The position numbers and the translations under genes were made by a program. A stretch of DNA of 64,000 bases from NCBI GenBank assembly GCA_028712695.1, contig JAQTQZ010000015.1, forward strand, positions 29,207-93,206, read 5' to 3'. Below, one piece after another: positions 27,839-36,996 of the stretch; position 1 is the stretch's first letter, and each line of letters opens with the position of its first letter. The notes under the pieces were generated by a model. That model saw nothing but the letters and a program-made list of their open reading frames with translations. It was not told the origin of the DNA and made no database searches. This DNA is from Methylovulum sp. Lineage in GTDB: Bacteria > Pseudomonadota > Gammaproteobacteria > Methylococcales > Methylomonadaceae.

Positions 27839-27971
27839 AACGCTAAGGACATATCAAAGGATTATAAGCAATCCAATGTTTATTCAGCATTGTCCGTCTT
27901 AACTGTAGTGGCGACCATCAAGTCGCCTGTTGGATCGCGATTTTATCAAAAGCGGACAAAACCCCAACAGC

Positions 27972-28640
27972 TTACTCAAAAATTGTGTTAATGAATGCCG
28001 AGATATGCTGTATTTCCTCAACACACACGGAATGCTCCATCACATAATCGTGCCACGTAACGTTATAGCCTAGCGCATGCAATTCATCGAATGCGGCCTT
28101 GGCAGATTCAATGCTGACCACAGAATCCAAAATACCGTGCCCCATAAATAGAGGCGTGGCGTTATTAACCGTTGCGCGTTCGGTTTTTAATTGTTCAACG
28201 GTTGGTAAGTACGTTGATAGGGCGACAATGCCCGCCAAACGTTGCGGGTAGCGCAAGCCAGTATGCAACGCAATCACCCCGCCTTGGGAAAAACCGGCGA
28301 GCAAAATATGTTCAGACAAGATACCTTTATCAAGCTCTTGTTGAATCAGTTGTCCGATCAATTCCGCAGATTGATAAATTCCCGCTATGTCCACTTTGTG
28401 TTCCAACGACATATCCAAAATATCGTACCAAGCACGCATTTCCATACCGCCATTGATAGTAACGGGCTGAATCGGTGCATTAGGGAAAATGAAATGGACA
28501 GTGGGGGCGGCATTGATATGCAATGTCGGCACGATGTCTTCAAAATCATGGCCATCTGCACCCAGTCCATGTAGCCATATCACAGAATATTGGTGTGCCG
28601 ATTTAGGTGGTATGTTAATAGTGCTAAGTGCTGCCGACAT
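27972..28640 (-). CDS. Carboxylesterase / phospholipase of the alpha/beta-hydrolase fold
   Basis: A 222-aa hydrolase with the family start (VIWLHGLGADGHDF), nucleophile motif GFSQGG, an acid in GILDSVVS and His in MEHSVC. It resembles the EstB/YpfH-type carboxylesterases acting on short acyl esters. The ATG at 28640 is preferred over an upstream TTG; GGA lies 8 bases before it. It lies 26 bases after the amidase gene and is probably cotranscribed with it. Confidence 0.9.
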   Translation of the reverse strand: MSAALSTINIPPKSAHQYSVIWLHGLGADGHDFEDIVPTLHINAAPTVHFIFPNAPIQPVTINGGMEMRAWYDILDMSLEHKVDIAGIYQSAELIGQLIQQELDKGILSEHILLAGFSQGGVIALHTGLRYPQRLAGIVALSTYLPTVEQLKTERATVNNATPLFMGHGILDSVVSIESAKAAFDELHALGYNVTWHDYVMEHSVCVEEIQHISAFINTIFE

Positions 28641-28666
28641 GGTAGTGTCCAATAAAAGTAAAAAAT

Positions 28667-29551
28667 TTAATCTATAAACCGTTTGGTTAACTCACCATAC
28701 GCATCAATTCTACGGTCACGCAGATAAGGCCAAATACGTCTGACATGCTCGCTACGATTGCTATCTAAGCTACAATTCAATAGTACGGTATCGCTATCAT
28801 TAGCGCGGCTGATTATCTCACCTTGCGGCCCGGCAATAAAGCTGTTACCCCAGAAATGAATGCCTTTGTCAGAGTCCGGTGCCTGTTCAAAGCCAATACG
28901 GTTGCACGCAATGACCGGAATGCCATTCGCAACAGCATGGGAACGCTGAATAGTCACCCACGCATCCAATTGGCGCTGCTGTTCTTCATGAGTGTCCTCA
29001 GCATCCCAGCCGATAGCGGTAGGATAGATTAAAATTTCTGCGCCTGCTAGCGCCATTAAACGGGCGGCTTCAGGAAACCATTGATCCCAACACACTAAAA
29101 CCCCCAGCTTGCCGATAGAAGTCTCTATGGGCTTAAAGCCTATATCGCCCGGGGTGAAATAATATTTTTCATAGAACCCAGGATCATCAGGGATGTGCAT
29201 TTTCCGGTATTTGCCAGCGATGCTACCATCCTTATCAAACACAACGGCGGTATTGTGATAAAGCCCGGGCGTTCTTTTTTCAAAAAGCGTCGAGACAATT
29301 ACAATACCTAATTTTTTTGCAACCTTAGCAAGAATTTCGGTTGCAGGGCCTGGAATAACTTGCGCCAGATCAAAATGATTAAAGTCCTCATTCTGGCAAA
29401 AATACGGGTCTAGATGCAGCTCTGGTAAGACCACTAGATCGGCGTTATTAGCTGCGGCTTCATGGATCTTAGCAATAGAAAAATCAAGGTTTGTTTGTCT
29501 GTCTGCATTGCAGAGTTGTTGCACAGCACTAACTATTAAATGTGTTTTCAT
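28667..29551 (-). CDS. aguB: N-carbamoylputrescine amidase
   Basis: This nitrilase-superfamily enzyme hydrolyses N-carbamoylputrescine to putrescine, CO2 and ammonia in the agmatine route. The 294-aa sequence has the catalytic Glu (LPELHLDPYF), Lys (KYRKMHIPDDP) and Cys (VCWDQWFPEAAR), and the AguB-type patterns FYEKYYFTPGD and HFWGNSFIAGP. The usual partner agmatine deiminase gene is not next to it. Start: ATG at 29551, with a weak ribosome-binding site. Confidence 0.9.
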   Translation of the reverse strand: MKTHLIVSAVQQLCNADRQTNLDFSIAKIHEAAANNADLVVLPELHLDPYFCQNEDFNHFDLAQVIPGPATEILAKVAKKLGIVIVSTLFEKRTPGLYHNTAVVFDKDGSIAGKYRKMHIPDDPGFYEKYYFTPGDIGFKPIETSIGKLGVLVCWDQWFPEAARLMALAGAEILIYPTAIGWDAEDTHEEQQRQLDAWVTIQRSHAVANGIPVIACNRIGFEQAPDSDKGIHFWGNSFIAGPQGEIISRANDSDTVLLNCSLDSNRSEHVRRIWPYLRDRRIDAYGELTKRFID

Positions 29552-29676
29552 TCTCAATTTATCATGTCATGGAACCCGACGAGCTATTCTATACTGCATC
29601 GGAAAAAATAAGGGATCCAGCGGCCATGCCACTATCCTTAATGTGCTAATTGCTCAGCTGGAAACTTTATTAATTA

Positions 29677-30015
29677 TTAGCAACCCTGTACTTGCGCCGC
29701 AAACGTATGCACCCAAACTAGACTATCAGGGTTCCAAGTCATACCTGCGTGCATTTTCAAGATAATATCTTTGTACATTTCAAGGCTTGGATAGCCTTCC
29801 GCTTGCGCATGTTCATCAGTCATATCACCTAAACGCTGACGGCTCAAATCGGTGACGACAAAAGCCATCTCTTCTAGCATAAAGGTTTCCCCTGGCCATC
29901 CATAGACACCATCACGACGCTGCTGGGTTTTTGTGCCCGCTTTTGCGGCGGCAACAAGTTTGGGATGAGTCACTAAACGATCTATTGAACAATTTTTGGG
30001 GGGATTATTTTCCAT
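29677..30015 (-). CDS. ASCH-domain-like protein
   Basis: A 112-aa protein with features of the ASCH fold (TKTQQRRDGVYGWPGETF, then RLGDMTDEHAQAEGYPSLE), a PUA-like domain that probably binds RNA or modified nucleosides. Family members are single-domain proteins of this size. It has a good -10 box upstream on the minus strand (30047-30052). The exact substrate is unknown. Confidence 0.75.
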   Translation of the reverse strand: MENNPPKNCSIDRLVTHPKLVAAAKAGTKTQQRRDGVYGWPGETFMLEEMAFVVTDLSRQRLGDMTDEHAQAEGYPSLEMYKDIILKMHAGMTWNPDSLVWVHTFAAQVQGC

Positions 30016-30046
30016 AGTGGATTTCCTAATAAATTTACAAAAACGT

Positions 30047-30052
30047 ATTATA
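30047..30052 (-). promoter_or_regulatory. -10 box upstream of the ASCH gene
   Basis: A perfect TATAAT lies on the minus strand 32 bases upstream of the ATG at 30015. The -35 region at the right spacing is poor, so only the -10 element is reported. Confidence 0.4.
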
Positions 30053-30133
30053 CTTGCAGAGCTAGCTAGTTCATAAGATACTCAGTGCTTAGATACAAAC
30101 CACGATCAGGTTTACTGTCTAACTGAAATGTTT

Positions 30134-30163
30134 TTGCCCTGGCTGTATTTTTAATGCTAAGAT
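30134..30163 (+). promoter_or_regulatory. Possible cold-shock gene promoter
   Basis: TTGCCC (30134-30139) and TAAGAT (30158-30163) are 18 bases apart. A start near 30170 would leave a leader of about 80 bases before the cold-shock gene. Each box matches its consensus at 4 of 6 positions. Confidence 0.35.
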
Positions 30164-30252
30164 TGCCCGCAGTTATTAGTTTGAGCCAGTTTTATTTTAA
30201 AGCTGGGATTTATAAAGCCAGCCATGGCGTTTTTTTAAGTTAAGAGTGTGAT

Positions 30253-30462
30253 ATGTCAGATCAAGTTGTAGGTACCGTTAAATGGTTCAATGATGAAAAA
30301 GGTTTTGGATTTATTGAACAAGAAGGTGGCAAAGATGTTTTTGTCCACCACAGCGCAATTAACGGCAGTGGCCGTAAAACCTTGCGTGAAGGCCAAAAAG
30401 TGACCATGCAGGTGACCCAAGGCCAAAAAGGTCCGCAAGCTGAAAACGTAACCCCCGCGTAA
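30253..30462 (+). CDS. CspA-family cold-shock protein
   Basis: A 69-aa single cold-shock domain with both RNA-binding motifs, KGFGFIEQ (RNP1) and DVFVHHSA (RNP2-like), and the start [12 protein letters not shown]. It binds single-stranded nucleic acid and acts as an RNA chaperone. It is monocistronic, with a terminator directly after it. The 237-base gap upstream may contain a regulatory leader, as is common for this family. Confidence 0.95.
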   Translation: MSDQVVGTVKWFNDEKGFGFIEQEGGKDVFVHHSAINGSGRKTLREGQKVTMQVTQGQKGPQAENVTPA

Positions 30463-30469
30463 ACATCTT

Positions 30470-30505
30470 AAAAAAGCCCAAAAGTTATATTTTGGGCTTT
30501 TTTAT
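30470..30505 (+). terminator. Terminator of the cold-shock gene
   Basis: AAAAAGCCCAAAA pairs with a TTTTGGGCTTTTTT arm over a short loop (about 30471-30503). The A and T runs on both sides also let it end the convergent rlmG transcript. Confidence 0.85.
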
Positions 30506-30520
30506 TGTTTAAAAAACCTT

Positions 30521-31663
30521 TCAATACGCTTTTAAAATCACAAATTTTGCATTAGAAGCCACTATTGAAACGCTATTAAACCAGCGTTTTAGCGTGTGAT
30601 GATAATTCAAATGACGATTGCCTATCACCCACAACTCCCCATTACTGCGTAATACCCGCGATGACTCTTTAAACATAGCACCCGCTATGTAGTCCCCAAT
30701 AGCATTTTGCTGATGGAAGGGCGGATTGCATAAAATCAGATCAGCCGATGCCGCCTCAAACGCCATTAAGCCATCCCCCACTTGAAAAATAGCTAACCGC
30801 TCATCACCAAAAGCCCGCCGAAAATTTTCCTGTGCCGAAGCGATTGCCATAAACGATTCATCCACAAAATGTACGGTTGCCTCAGGATGAAGCTCAGCGG
30901 CAATCAGGCCGACCACACCATTACCACAGCCTAAATCAATAATATTGCGGCATTCTGGCCTAGTTGGTAGATGCTGAAGAAAAAAGCGCGTCCCTATATC
31001 AAGGCTGTCACGTGAAAACACATTCGCATGATTGGCAAGCATATGACTGGTATTTTCCAGTTGGTAACATACCGGATAGGGATTATCAGGCACAACCAAC
31101 GCCGCATTAAATTGGGCAAAAATCAGTCTTGCCTTTTTTTTCGCCAGTGACGTAGTGGTGGCACCGACCAACCGCTCCAGTAATTTCCATGCTGAAGCGG
31201 GCAACGTTTTAACCATACTTGCCACAATAAGCTGAGTCGTTACCGCTAAATGCGGACGGATGCGTAACAATTCATCTTCCAACAACGCCAGCGTTTTAGG
31301 TACTTTAATCAACACCACATCAAATAGGCCTGTTAATGGCTGTAAACTATTAACTAAGGTGACGCACTGTTCAGGTAAATTATTTGCCGCCAAATTTAGC
31401 CGCGTAGCCTGTTGCGACAAATAAGAATCAGACAAGGCAAAAGGTTGCCACGCATGTAAAGCAACCGCTAACGCGCCAAAACTATCATTGACCAACAAAA
31501 TCCGCGCAGTGGCGGCAGGCTTGACCACTTCCGCGACATAATCGAGCAGATACTCGTCAGCGGCATCAAATGCCTGTAACAATTCACGGGGACGTTGAGG
31601 CAACCTATGCAACACGAACTCGCCCTGTGCAACCTGCAAAGCATAATTGGTTTCCAGCATCAT
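30521..31663 (-). CDS. rlmG: 23S rRNA (guanine1835-N2)-methyltransferase
   Basis: A SAM-dependent methyltransferase of about 380 aa with two halves. The N-terminal half is a degenerate methyltransferase fold, and the C-terminal half has the SAM site (IDLGCGNGVVGL) and catalytic NPPFHQ. The length and two-domain plan fit RlmG; its paralogue RsmC is the main alternative. ATG codons at 31663 and 31660 are both possible. It follows efpL by 9 bases, so it is probably in the same operon. Confidence 0.85.
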   Translation of the reverse strand: MMLETNYALQVAQGEFVLHRLPQRPRELLQAFDAADEYLLDYVAEVVKPAATARILLVNDSFGALAVALHAWQPFALSDSYLSQQATRLNLAANNLPEQCVTLVNSLQPLTGLFDVVLIKVPKTLALLEDELLRIRPHLAVTTQLIVASMVKTLPASAWKLLERLVGATTTSLAKKKARLIFAQFNAALVVPDNPYPVCYQLENTSHMLANHANVFSRDSLDIGTRFFLQHLPTRPECRNIIDLGCGNGVVGLIAAELHPEATVHFVDESFMAIASAQENFRRAFGDERLAIFQVGDGLMAFEAASADLILCNPPFHQQNAIGDYIAGAMFKESSRVLRSNGELWVIGNRHLNYHHTLKRWFNSVSIVASNAKFVILKAY

Positions 31664-31672
31664 CAAAACAAA

Positions 31673-32239
31673 TTAAGCTCGTGACGAATACTTGCCGGTT
31701 TCCGTATTGACCTTAATCAGATCGCCTGTTTCCAAATATTCTGGCACCTGAACCTCTAATCCTGTCGATAGCCGCGCCGTTTTTGTCCGCGCCGAAGCCG
31801 ATGAACCTTTAATCGCTGGAGGTGTTTCGACAATCTCTAACACCACGGTCGCCGGCAATTCAAGCCCTAACGGCACATCATCAATCAGTAGGGCAACAAT
31901 ACCCTCCAAACTTTCTGATAAATATTCGACCTGGCCTTCCAAATCCTCTGAACTCAGGGTGTATTGCGTGTAATCTTCGGCGTTCATGAAAACGTAATTT
32001 TCGCCATCTTTATAGGAATACTGTACCCGGGCACGCACCAAGTCCGTCTCTTTAAAAACGTCATCGCCTTTTAACGATTCATCAAGCTTTAATCCGGTTT
32101 TCAGGTTAGTAAACCGAACCTTATACAAAGTTGTCGCCCCACGTGAAGACGGGCTTTTTGCATCAACATGCTTAACCGCATGGGGCACACCATTAATCTC
32201 AACGACCATACCCCGTTTTAAATCACTCGCCTTTGCCAC
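31673..32239 (-). CDS. efpL: Elongation factor P-like protein EfpL (YeiP)
   Basis: A 188-aa EF-P paralogue that helps ribosomes past difficult peptide motifs. The tip loop of the first domain reads SPSSRGAT, with Arg where canonical EF-P has Lys, which marks the EfpL/YeiP subgroup and implies no lysine modification. The C-terminal OB domain ends GDLIKVNTETGKYSSRA. It lies 16 bases downstream of the RnfB-like gene and just upstream of rlmG. Confidence 0.92.
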   Translation of the reverse strand: MAKASDLKRGMVVEINGVPHAVKHVDAKSPSSRGATTLYKVRFTNLKTGLKLDESLKGDDVFKETDLVRARVQYSYKDGENYVFMNAEDYTQYTLSSEDLEGQVEYLSESLEGIVALLIDDVPLGLELPATVVLEIVETPPAIKGSSASARTKTARLSTGLEVQVPEYLETGDLIKVNTETGKYSSRA

Positions 32240-32255
32240 GCTTTATTCCTCGCTC

Positions 32256-32855
32256 TTAATTGATTGATGTTAATTTTTTTGCCAACGCCGCTTTTTTCTG
32301 TCGTACCCGTTCTGCTTTTTCTTCCGCTTCCTGCGCTTTACGCAATTCCCGCGCCTCATAGCGACGTTTTGCCAATGCCGAACTTTCGCGTTTACTTAAA
32401 TTGTCGGCATTTTCTGGCACGGGCTGCATAACAATACAATCAACCGGACAAGGAGCCACGCACAATTCACAGCCCGTACATTCAGATGCAATCACTGTGT
32501 GCGTAAATTTTGCCGCGCCCAAAATGGCATCGACCGGACAGGCGGCGATACACTTCACACAGCCAATACAATCCTGCTCAATAATGAATGCAAGCTGTTT
32601 AGGTTTCTGGACGCCAAACGCCGGATTCAACGGCTTAAAGGGTAGGCCTAAAAAATCCGCCAATACCGCTATGCCTTCATCACCGCCCGGCGGACATTGG
32701 TTAATATCCGCCCTACCCTCGGCAATCGCCTCAGCATAAGGGCGACAACCTTTGTAGCTGCATTGGCCACATTGGGTCTGCGGCAGTAACAGGTTGATTT
32801 GTTCAATCACCGTACTGGCTTCAATCTGTTGTTTATTTATAAACTCTTCTTCCAT
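32256..32855 (-). CDS. rnfB: RnfB-like iron-sulfur protein without membrane anchor
   Basis: A 199-aa electron carrier with a four-Cys Fe-S module ([17 protein letters not shown] ... QCPPGGD) and two ferredoxin motifs ([16 protein letters not shown] and [15 protein letters not shown]). This order matches RnfB/RsxB, but the usual N-terminal membrane helix is absent and the C-terminus is a charged coil. The ATG at 32855 has AGG 5 bases upstream; longer frames run into metG. No other rnf genes are adjacent, although metG-rnfB adjacency is seen in other gammaproteobacteria. It may be a soluble ferredoxin. Confidence 0.82.
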   Translation of the reverse strand: MEEEFINKQQIEASTVIEQINLLLPQTQCGQCSYKGCRPYAEAIAEGRADINQCPPGGDEGIAVLADFLGLPFKPLNPAFGVQKPKQLAFIIEQDCIGCVKCIAACPVDAILGAAKFTHTVIASECTGCELCVAPCPVDCIVMQPVPENADNLSKRESSALAKRRYEARELRKAQEAEEKAERVRQKKAALAKKLTSIN

Positions 32856-32931
32856 TTGAACCTGATGAAGTATTCCAGTAACTTGCAGCAAACAGACATT
32901 AAAATGACCGGCTGTATAGTTAAAACTTAAA

Positions 32932-34950
32932 TCACTTAACCCGCATCCCCGCCACAGCCCCTTCATCTGGGCTCAACAGCCAAATTTCCTTATCCCCGAG
33001 CCCTGCCGCCAACACCATACCTTCCGACACCCCAAAACGCATTTTCCTCGGTGCGAGATTGGCTATCACCAAAGTCAACCGCCCTTCCAAATCTTCCGGT
33101 TGATACGCCGATTTAATGCCGGAAAAAATCGTGCGGGTCTCATCACCTATGTCGACGATCAATTGCAATAATTTGTCTGAACCGTCAACGTGGTCGGCTT
33201 TGATGATTTTTGCGATGCGCAAATCCAATTTGGCGAAGTCGTCGAAACCGATAGTATTGTCTATCTGTTCAAATTGCTTGATCTTGGGGCTATCAACCGT
33301 TTTTTCCAGATTTTCCTTGGATGCTTCCACTATTGCCGCAATTTTGTCAGGATCGACACGGGTCATTAACGGCTTGAATCCGTTAATCTGATGGTTCAAT
33401 AAGGGCTGCATATCGGCAATCCAAGTTTGTGGATTGATGTTCAAAAAACTTTCCGCTTCAGTCGACAACACCGGAATAACGGGTTTCAAATACGCGGCGA
33501 GCAGGCGGAACAGGTTGATGCCCATCGAACAAACATCATGTAATTCCTGCTCCTTGCCCTCTTCCTTGGCAAGCAACCACGGCTTTTTCTCGTCAATATA
33601 TTGGTTGGCCTTATCGGCAAGCGCCATAATTTCACGCATCGCCTTGCCGAATTCACGCGTTTCGTAATAGTCGGCGATGCTAGGGTTGGCGGTGATAAAA
33701 GCCTCAAAAAGTGCGGGTTCTGCACAGGTTGGCGACAACAGTCCGGCAAACCGTTTTGCAATAAACCCACTGCAACGGCTGGCAATATTGACCACTTTGC
33801 CAACCAGATCCGCGTTGACTCGCTGGCTGAAATCGTCAAAATTAAGATCAATATCATCAACGCCAGCACTCAGTTTGGCGGCAAAATAATAACGCAGGTA
33901 CTCAGGGTTCAGATGCTCAAGATAAGTCCGTGCCGTAATGAAGGTGCCGCGTGATTTGGACATTTTTTCGCCGTTGACGGTTAAAAAACCGTGGGCAAAA
34001 ATTGCCGTCGGCGTGCGTAAATGGGCACCATATAACATGGCAGGCCAAAATAAGGCATGGAAATAGATAATGTCTTTGCCGATAAAATGATACAACTCGG
34101 CAGCGCTATTTTTCCCCCAAAATTCATTAAAATCCAAACCTTGCTTATCGCATAGATTTTTAAAGCTCGCCATGTAGCCTATCGGCGCATCCAGCCAGAC
34201 ATAAAAATATTTGCCCGGCGCATCGGGGATTTCAAAACCAAAATACGGCGCATCACGGGAAATATCCCATTGCTGCAAACCGCCGCCCAGCCATTCGGCG
34301 AGCTTATTGCTGACTTCGGTCTGCAAATGCCCCGCGCTAGTCCACTCGGTGAGCATGTCTGTAAAATCAGCCAGATTAAAAAAGTAATGGACCGAGTCTT
34401 TTTCGATGGGTTTTTCGCCGGAAATCACCGACACGGCATTTTTAAGTTCAGTGGGGGAATACGTCGCGCCGCAGGCTTCGCAGCTATCGCCATATTGCTC
34501 TTTAGCGCCGCATTTGGGGCAATCGCCTTTGATAAAACGGTCAGGCAAAAACATTTCTTTAACCGGATCGTAAGCCTGGGTAATGGTGCGTGAGCTGATA
34601 TGTCCGGCATCGCGCAAGCGGGTGTAAATCAGGCTAGCCAGCACCTTGTTTTCTTCAGAGTGGGTGCTGTGGTAATTGTCAAAGGCAACGCCAAATTCAG
34701 TAAAATCGGCAAAATGTTGTTCCCAAACTTTGGCTATCAACGTTTCAGGGCTGATACCTTCTTTATCCGCCCTGAGCATAATGGGTGTGCCATGCGTATC
34801 ATCGGCGCAAACGTAATAACATTGGTGGCCGCGTTGTTTTTGAAAGCGCACCCAGATGTCGGTTTGAATATACTCAACAAGATGGCCTAAATGAATTGGG
34901 CCGTTAGCGTAAGGAAGCGCGCTGGTGACGAGAATGTTTCTGTCTGACAT
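32932..34950 (-). CDS. metG: Methionyl-tRNA synthetase
   Basis: It charges tRNA-Met. The 672-aa protein has the class I HIGH-type motif ([11 protein letters not shown]), a Cys4 zinc knuckle ([18 protein letters not shown]), the KMSKS loop and a C-terminal EMAP-like tRNA-binding domain (about 570-672, [11 protein letters not shown]). All are standard for proteobacterial MetG dimers. Confidence 0.98.
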   Translation of the reverse strand: MSDRNILVTSALPYANGPIHLGHLVEYIQTDIWVRFQKQRGHQCYYVCADDTHGTPIMLRADKEGISPETLIAKVWEQHFADFTEFGVAFDNYHSTHSEENKVLASLIYTRLRDAGHISSRTITQAYDPVKEMFLPDRFIKGDCPKCGAKEQYGDSCEACGATYSPTELKNAVSVISGEKPIEKDSVHYFFNLADFTDMLTEWTSAGHLQTEVSNKLAEWLGGGLQQWDISRDAPYFGFEIPDAPGKYFYVWLDAPIGYMASFKNLCDKQGLDFNEFWGKNSAAELYHFIGKDIIYFHALFWPAMLYGAHLRTPTAIFAHGFLTVNGEKMSKSRGTFITARTYLEHLNPEYLRYYFAAKLSAGVDDIDLNFDDFSQRVNADLVGKVVNIASRCSGFIAKRFAGLLSPTCAEPALFEAFITANPSIADYYETREFGKAMREIMALADKANQYIDEKKPWLLAKEEGKEQELHDVCSMGINLFRLLAAYLKPVIPVLSTEAESFLNINPQTWIADMQPLLNHQINGFKPLMTRVDPDKIAAIVEASKENLEKTVDSPKIKQFEQIDNTIGFDDFAKLDLRIAKIIKADHVDGSDKLLQLIVDIGDETRTIFSGIKSAYQPEDLEGRLTLVIANLAPRKMRFGVSEGMVLAAGLGDKEIWLLSPDEGAVAGMRVK

Positions 34951-35279
34951 GATTATTACGGTTGTTGTGGTGAAAAATACTGCGCATTATGGCATAAAAT
35001 CAATTTCACTACAGATCCTAAAACACTGTCCAGCCCTTCCCAATTTGAATCCGATAACCCTGATCTGGGCTAAGTACAGGGCTTTGGCCTACCTACCAGC
35101 GACCAAGGGGGAGTTATTAGTAACGTCAACAATCCACAATGATGTTGAACGTTTCTTGTTAGGGTTGAGTATTGTAGTCGCGCCTATCGTTCACGTTACG
35201 CAACACCGGAGCGGTGCAGGATGCGTTACCACAATGAGGCTTGCTTGTTAAAAGACTTTTGCACTACTACTTATTAGGC
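34951..35279. other. 329-base gap between metG and the VIT1 gene
   Basis: The left part should hold the metG promoter. From about 35135 it contains a short sequence related to the decayed transposase at 36021-36346 (a CAATCCAC-ATGATGTTG-ACG-like stretch), followed by a 65-bp repeat (35169-35233). No gene was identified. Confidence 0.6.
35169..35233 (+). repeat. 65-bp repeat, copy 1
   Basis: Matches 36369-36433 at 62 of 65 positions in the same orientation, exactly 1200 bases apart. It contains an imperfect hairpin around CACCGGAGCGGTG. It resembles a REP-type element tied to the transposase relic nearby. Confidence 0.85.
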
Positions 35280-35975
35280 TTATACGACCGTCCCAAACAA
35301 TGCGCCCACACCCGCCGTCAAACCTAAGGCAAGAGCTCCCCAAAAAACCACGCGTACCGCTGATTTTATAATTGGTGCGCCGCCAACACGCGCTGAAACG
35401 ATACCCAGCAAAGCCAGAAAGATAATTGCCCCTCCTGACACAACCGGCACCAATACCGGTTCCGGCACAACCAGCACGGTCAATAGTGGCAGCGCTGCGC
35501 CCACCGCAAAAGTACCCGCCGAAGCAAACGCCGCCTGCACAGGTCTTGCACTCAGATTTTCAAAAATGCCCAGCTCATCACGGGCATGGGCAGCCAACGC
35601 GTCATGGGCGGTCAATTGCTCAGCGACTTGTTTTGCCAACAGCGGGTCTAGGCCACGGGCCACATAGATTGCCGCCAGCTCCTCCAGCTCAAAATGCGCA
35701 TCGGCATCGAGTTCTTTACGCTCACGGCTAAGGTCGGCCTTTTCGGTATCGGCTTGTGAACTGACCGACACATACTCACCTGCCGCCATTGACATAGCCC
35801 CAGCAACCAGGCCAGCCACGCCGGCAACCAACACCTCACTTTGCGGCGCATGCGCGGCAGCAACGCCAACAATCAGGCTGGCGGTTGACACAATCCCATC
35901 ATTTGCCCCTAAAACAGCGGCGCGTAACCAGCCGATGCGGTCGGTACGATGTCGTTCTGTATGGTGTTTAGGCAT
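35280..35975 (-). CDS. VIT1/CCC1 family iron or manganese transporter
   Basis: A 231-aa membrane protein with about five helices, including the conserved first helix (GWLRAAVLGANDGIVST) and GAMSMAAGEYVSVSSQAD. A soluble acidic cytoplasmic domain (about 75-140) of helices probably binds metal. Family members move Fe2+ or Mn2+ out of the cytosol. It is bracketed by two 65-bp repeats and lies next to a transposase relic, so it may have moved with them. Confidence 0.9.
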   Translation of the reverse strand: MPKHHTERHRTDRIGWLRAAVLGANDGIVSTASLIVGVAAAHAPQSEVLVAGVAGLVAGAMSMAAGEYVSVSSQADTEKADLSRERKELDADAHFELEELAAIYVARGLDPLLAKQVAEQLTAHDALAAHARDELGIFENLSARPVQAAFASAGTFAVGAALPLLTVLVVPEPVLVPVVSGGAIIFLALLGIVSARVGGAPIIKSAVRVVFWGALALGLTAGVGALFGTVV

Positions 35976-36020
35976 TGTTCTTCTCTCTATGAAAATGCGT
36001 CCCGAACCGGCGGTTCAGGC

Positions 36021-36346
36021 CTACTTGGCCACCCATTTGGCAAACCGCAACCTGTCCAAAAGTCTCGTGACTCGCTGGGCTCGTAGATAATAAAGCAACA
36101 GCCGTGCCATGTAAGATTTAAAACTGTCCATACATTTGGCAAATCCGGCGCTTGGGCGATGAAATGCAGATGACTTTCCAGAATGGCGTAACCATACAAC
36201 TTTGTACCACGTATTGTTGTCGGTAAGGTAACGCCAGCAATCTACCATGATGTTGGACGGGTAAAAACCGGCAACCATTCCAGCACCGTGCAGGTCATAA
36301 AATGCGGCTTGTCTGGTTTGGTGATGATGCAGCGGCTTCCACCCAT
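36021..36346 (-). pseudogene. Decayed RAYT/IS200-like (Y1) transposase
   Basis: Fragments of one protein appear in order but in different frames: MGGSRCIITKPDKPHFMTC and VLEWLPVFTRPTSW, then DCWRYLTDNNTWYK, then LYGYAILESHLHFIAQAPDL with the HLH (HUH-type) metal motif, then MDSFKSYMARLLLYYLRAQ and RLRFAKWVAK. At least three frame changes are needed and the 3-prime end, with the catalytic Tyr, is missing. It is inactive. The upstream 65-bp repeat fits a REP element once served by it. Confidence 0.75.
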
Positions 36347-36368
36347 GAGAGTGTGAGTTAGTATTGAT

Positions 36369-36433
36369 GTATTGTAGTCGCGCCTATCGTTCACGTTACG
36401 CAACGCCGGAGCGTTGCAGGATCCGTTACCACA
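36369..36433 (+). repeat. 65-bp repeat, copy 2
   Basis: Second copy of 35169-35233. It has a perfect hairpin, GCAACGC-CGGA-GCGTTGC, and lies 23 bases upstream of the transposase relic start, the usual place of a REP unit relative to its RAYT gene. Confidence 0.85.
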
Positions 36434-36480
36434 CAGAGCGTACCCTCAGGGCCATAAATGGGAATGATATAAAAATTTTT

Positions 36481-36996
36481 TTACCCCTTCCGGGTGCCTA
36501 TAAATAGGTTTGGCTCAGCATCTGGTTCATAAGCCTTCATTGGTTCATCTGTAGTCCAAATATGCACCTTGTTATGGGCTTTTTTTAAACTTTTGGCTTC
36601 CAACACAACGGCAGAATCGGTAAAACCTAAGCCTTGCTGGACAAATTCTTCGGCAAACTGTTGTACAAACACTTCTAAATTGTTGCTTAATTCGCTGGCT
36701 ACTGAATAAGCCTCACACGGTATGATATTGAGAAACGTTATTTCAGGATTAATACCTTCCTTAACTGTTTCAGAAAATTTACTGGCTAACCCTTTTCGTT
36801 CATAACCATTTTCGACATGGGCAATATGATTTGCCAACTCAAATAACACAGGGACTGGAATATACAATTTAATGCCTTGATCGTTCGCAACCTGAAATCT
36901 GTGTTTAATTTCTGCTGCATCTGACTCGTTGAAACGCTTTGGTACTCTAAACAATTCCAACAAATAAACTGTATCAACCACAATATAAGTAAGCAT
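36481..36996 (-). CDS. PIN-domain nuclease-like protein coupled to an ABC-type ATPase
   Basis: A 171-aa protein with the four spaced acids of a PIN fold: Asp8 (YIVVDTVYL), Glu53 (VLFELANHI), Asp127 (GFTDSAVV) and Asp150 (WTTDEPM). This implies a metal-dependent RNase. The ATG at 36996 overlaps the ATPase stop as TAATG, so translation of the two is coupled; a start at 37014 is less likely. It is AT-rich like its partner. It is not next to a VapB-type antitoxin. The probable role is the effector of a two-protein defence or toxin system; this is inferred from pairing and context. Confidence 0.75.
   Translation of the reverse strand: MLTYIVVDTVYLLELFRVPKRFNESDAAEIKHRFQVANDQGIKLYIPVPVLFELANHIAHVENGYERKGLASKFSETVKEGINPEITFLNIIPCEAYSVASELSNNLEVFVQQFAEEFVQQGLGFTDSAVVLEAKSLKKAHNKVHIWTTDEPMKAYEPDAEPNLFIGTRKG

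Noticed and set aside
34925..35251. 108-aa plus-strand frame upstream of metG
   Set aside because: It overlaps the metG start and the 65-bp repeat, and its composition is not protein-like.
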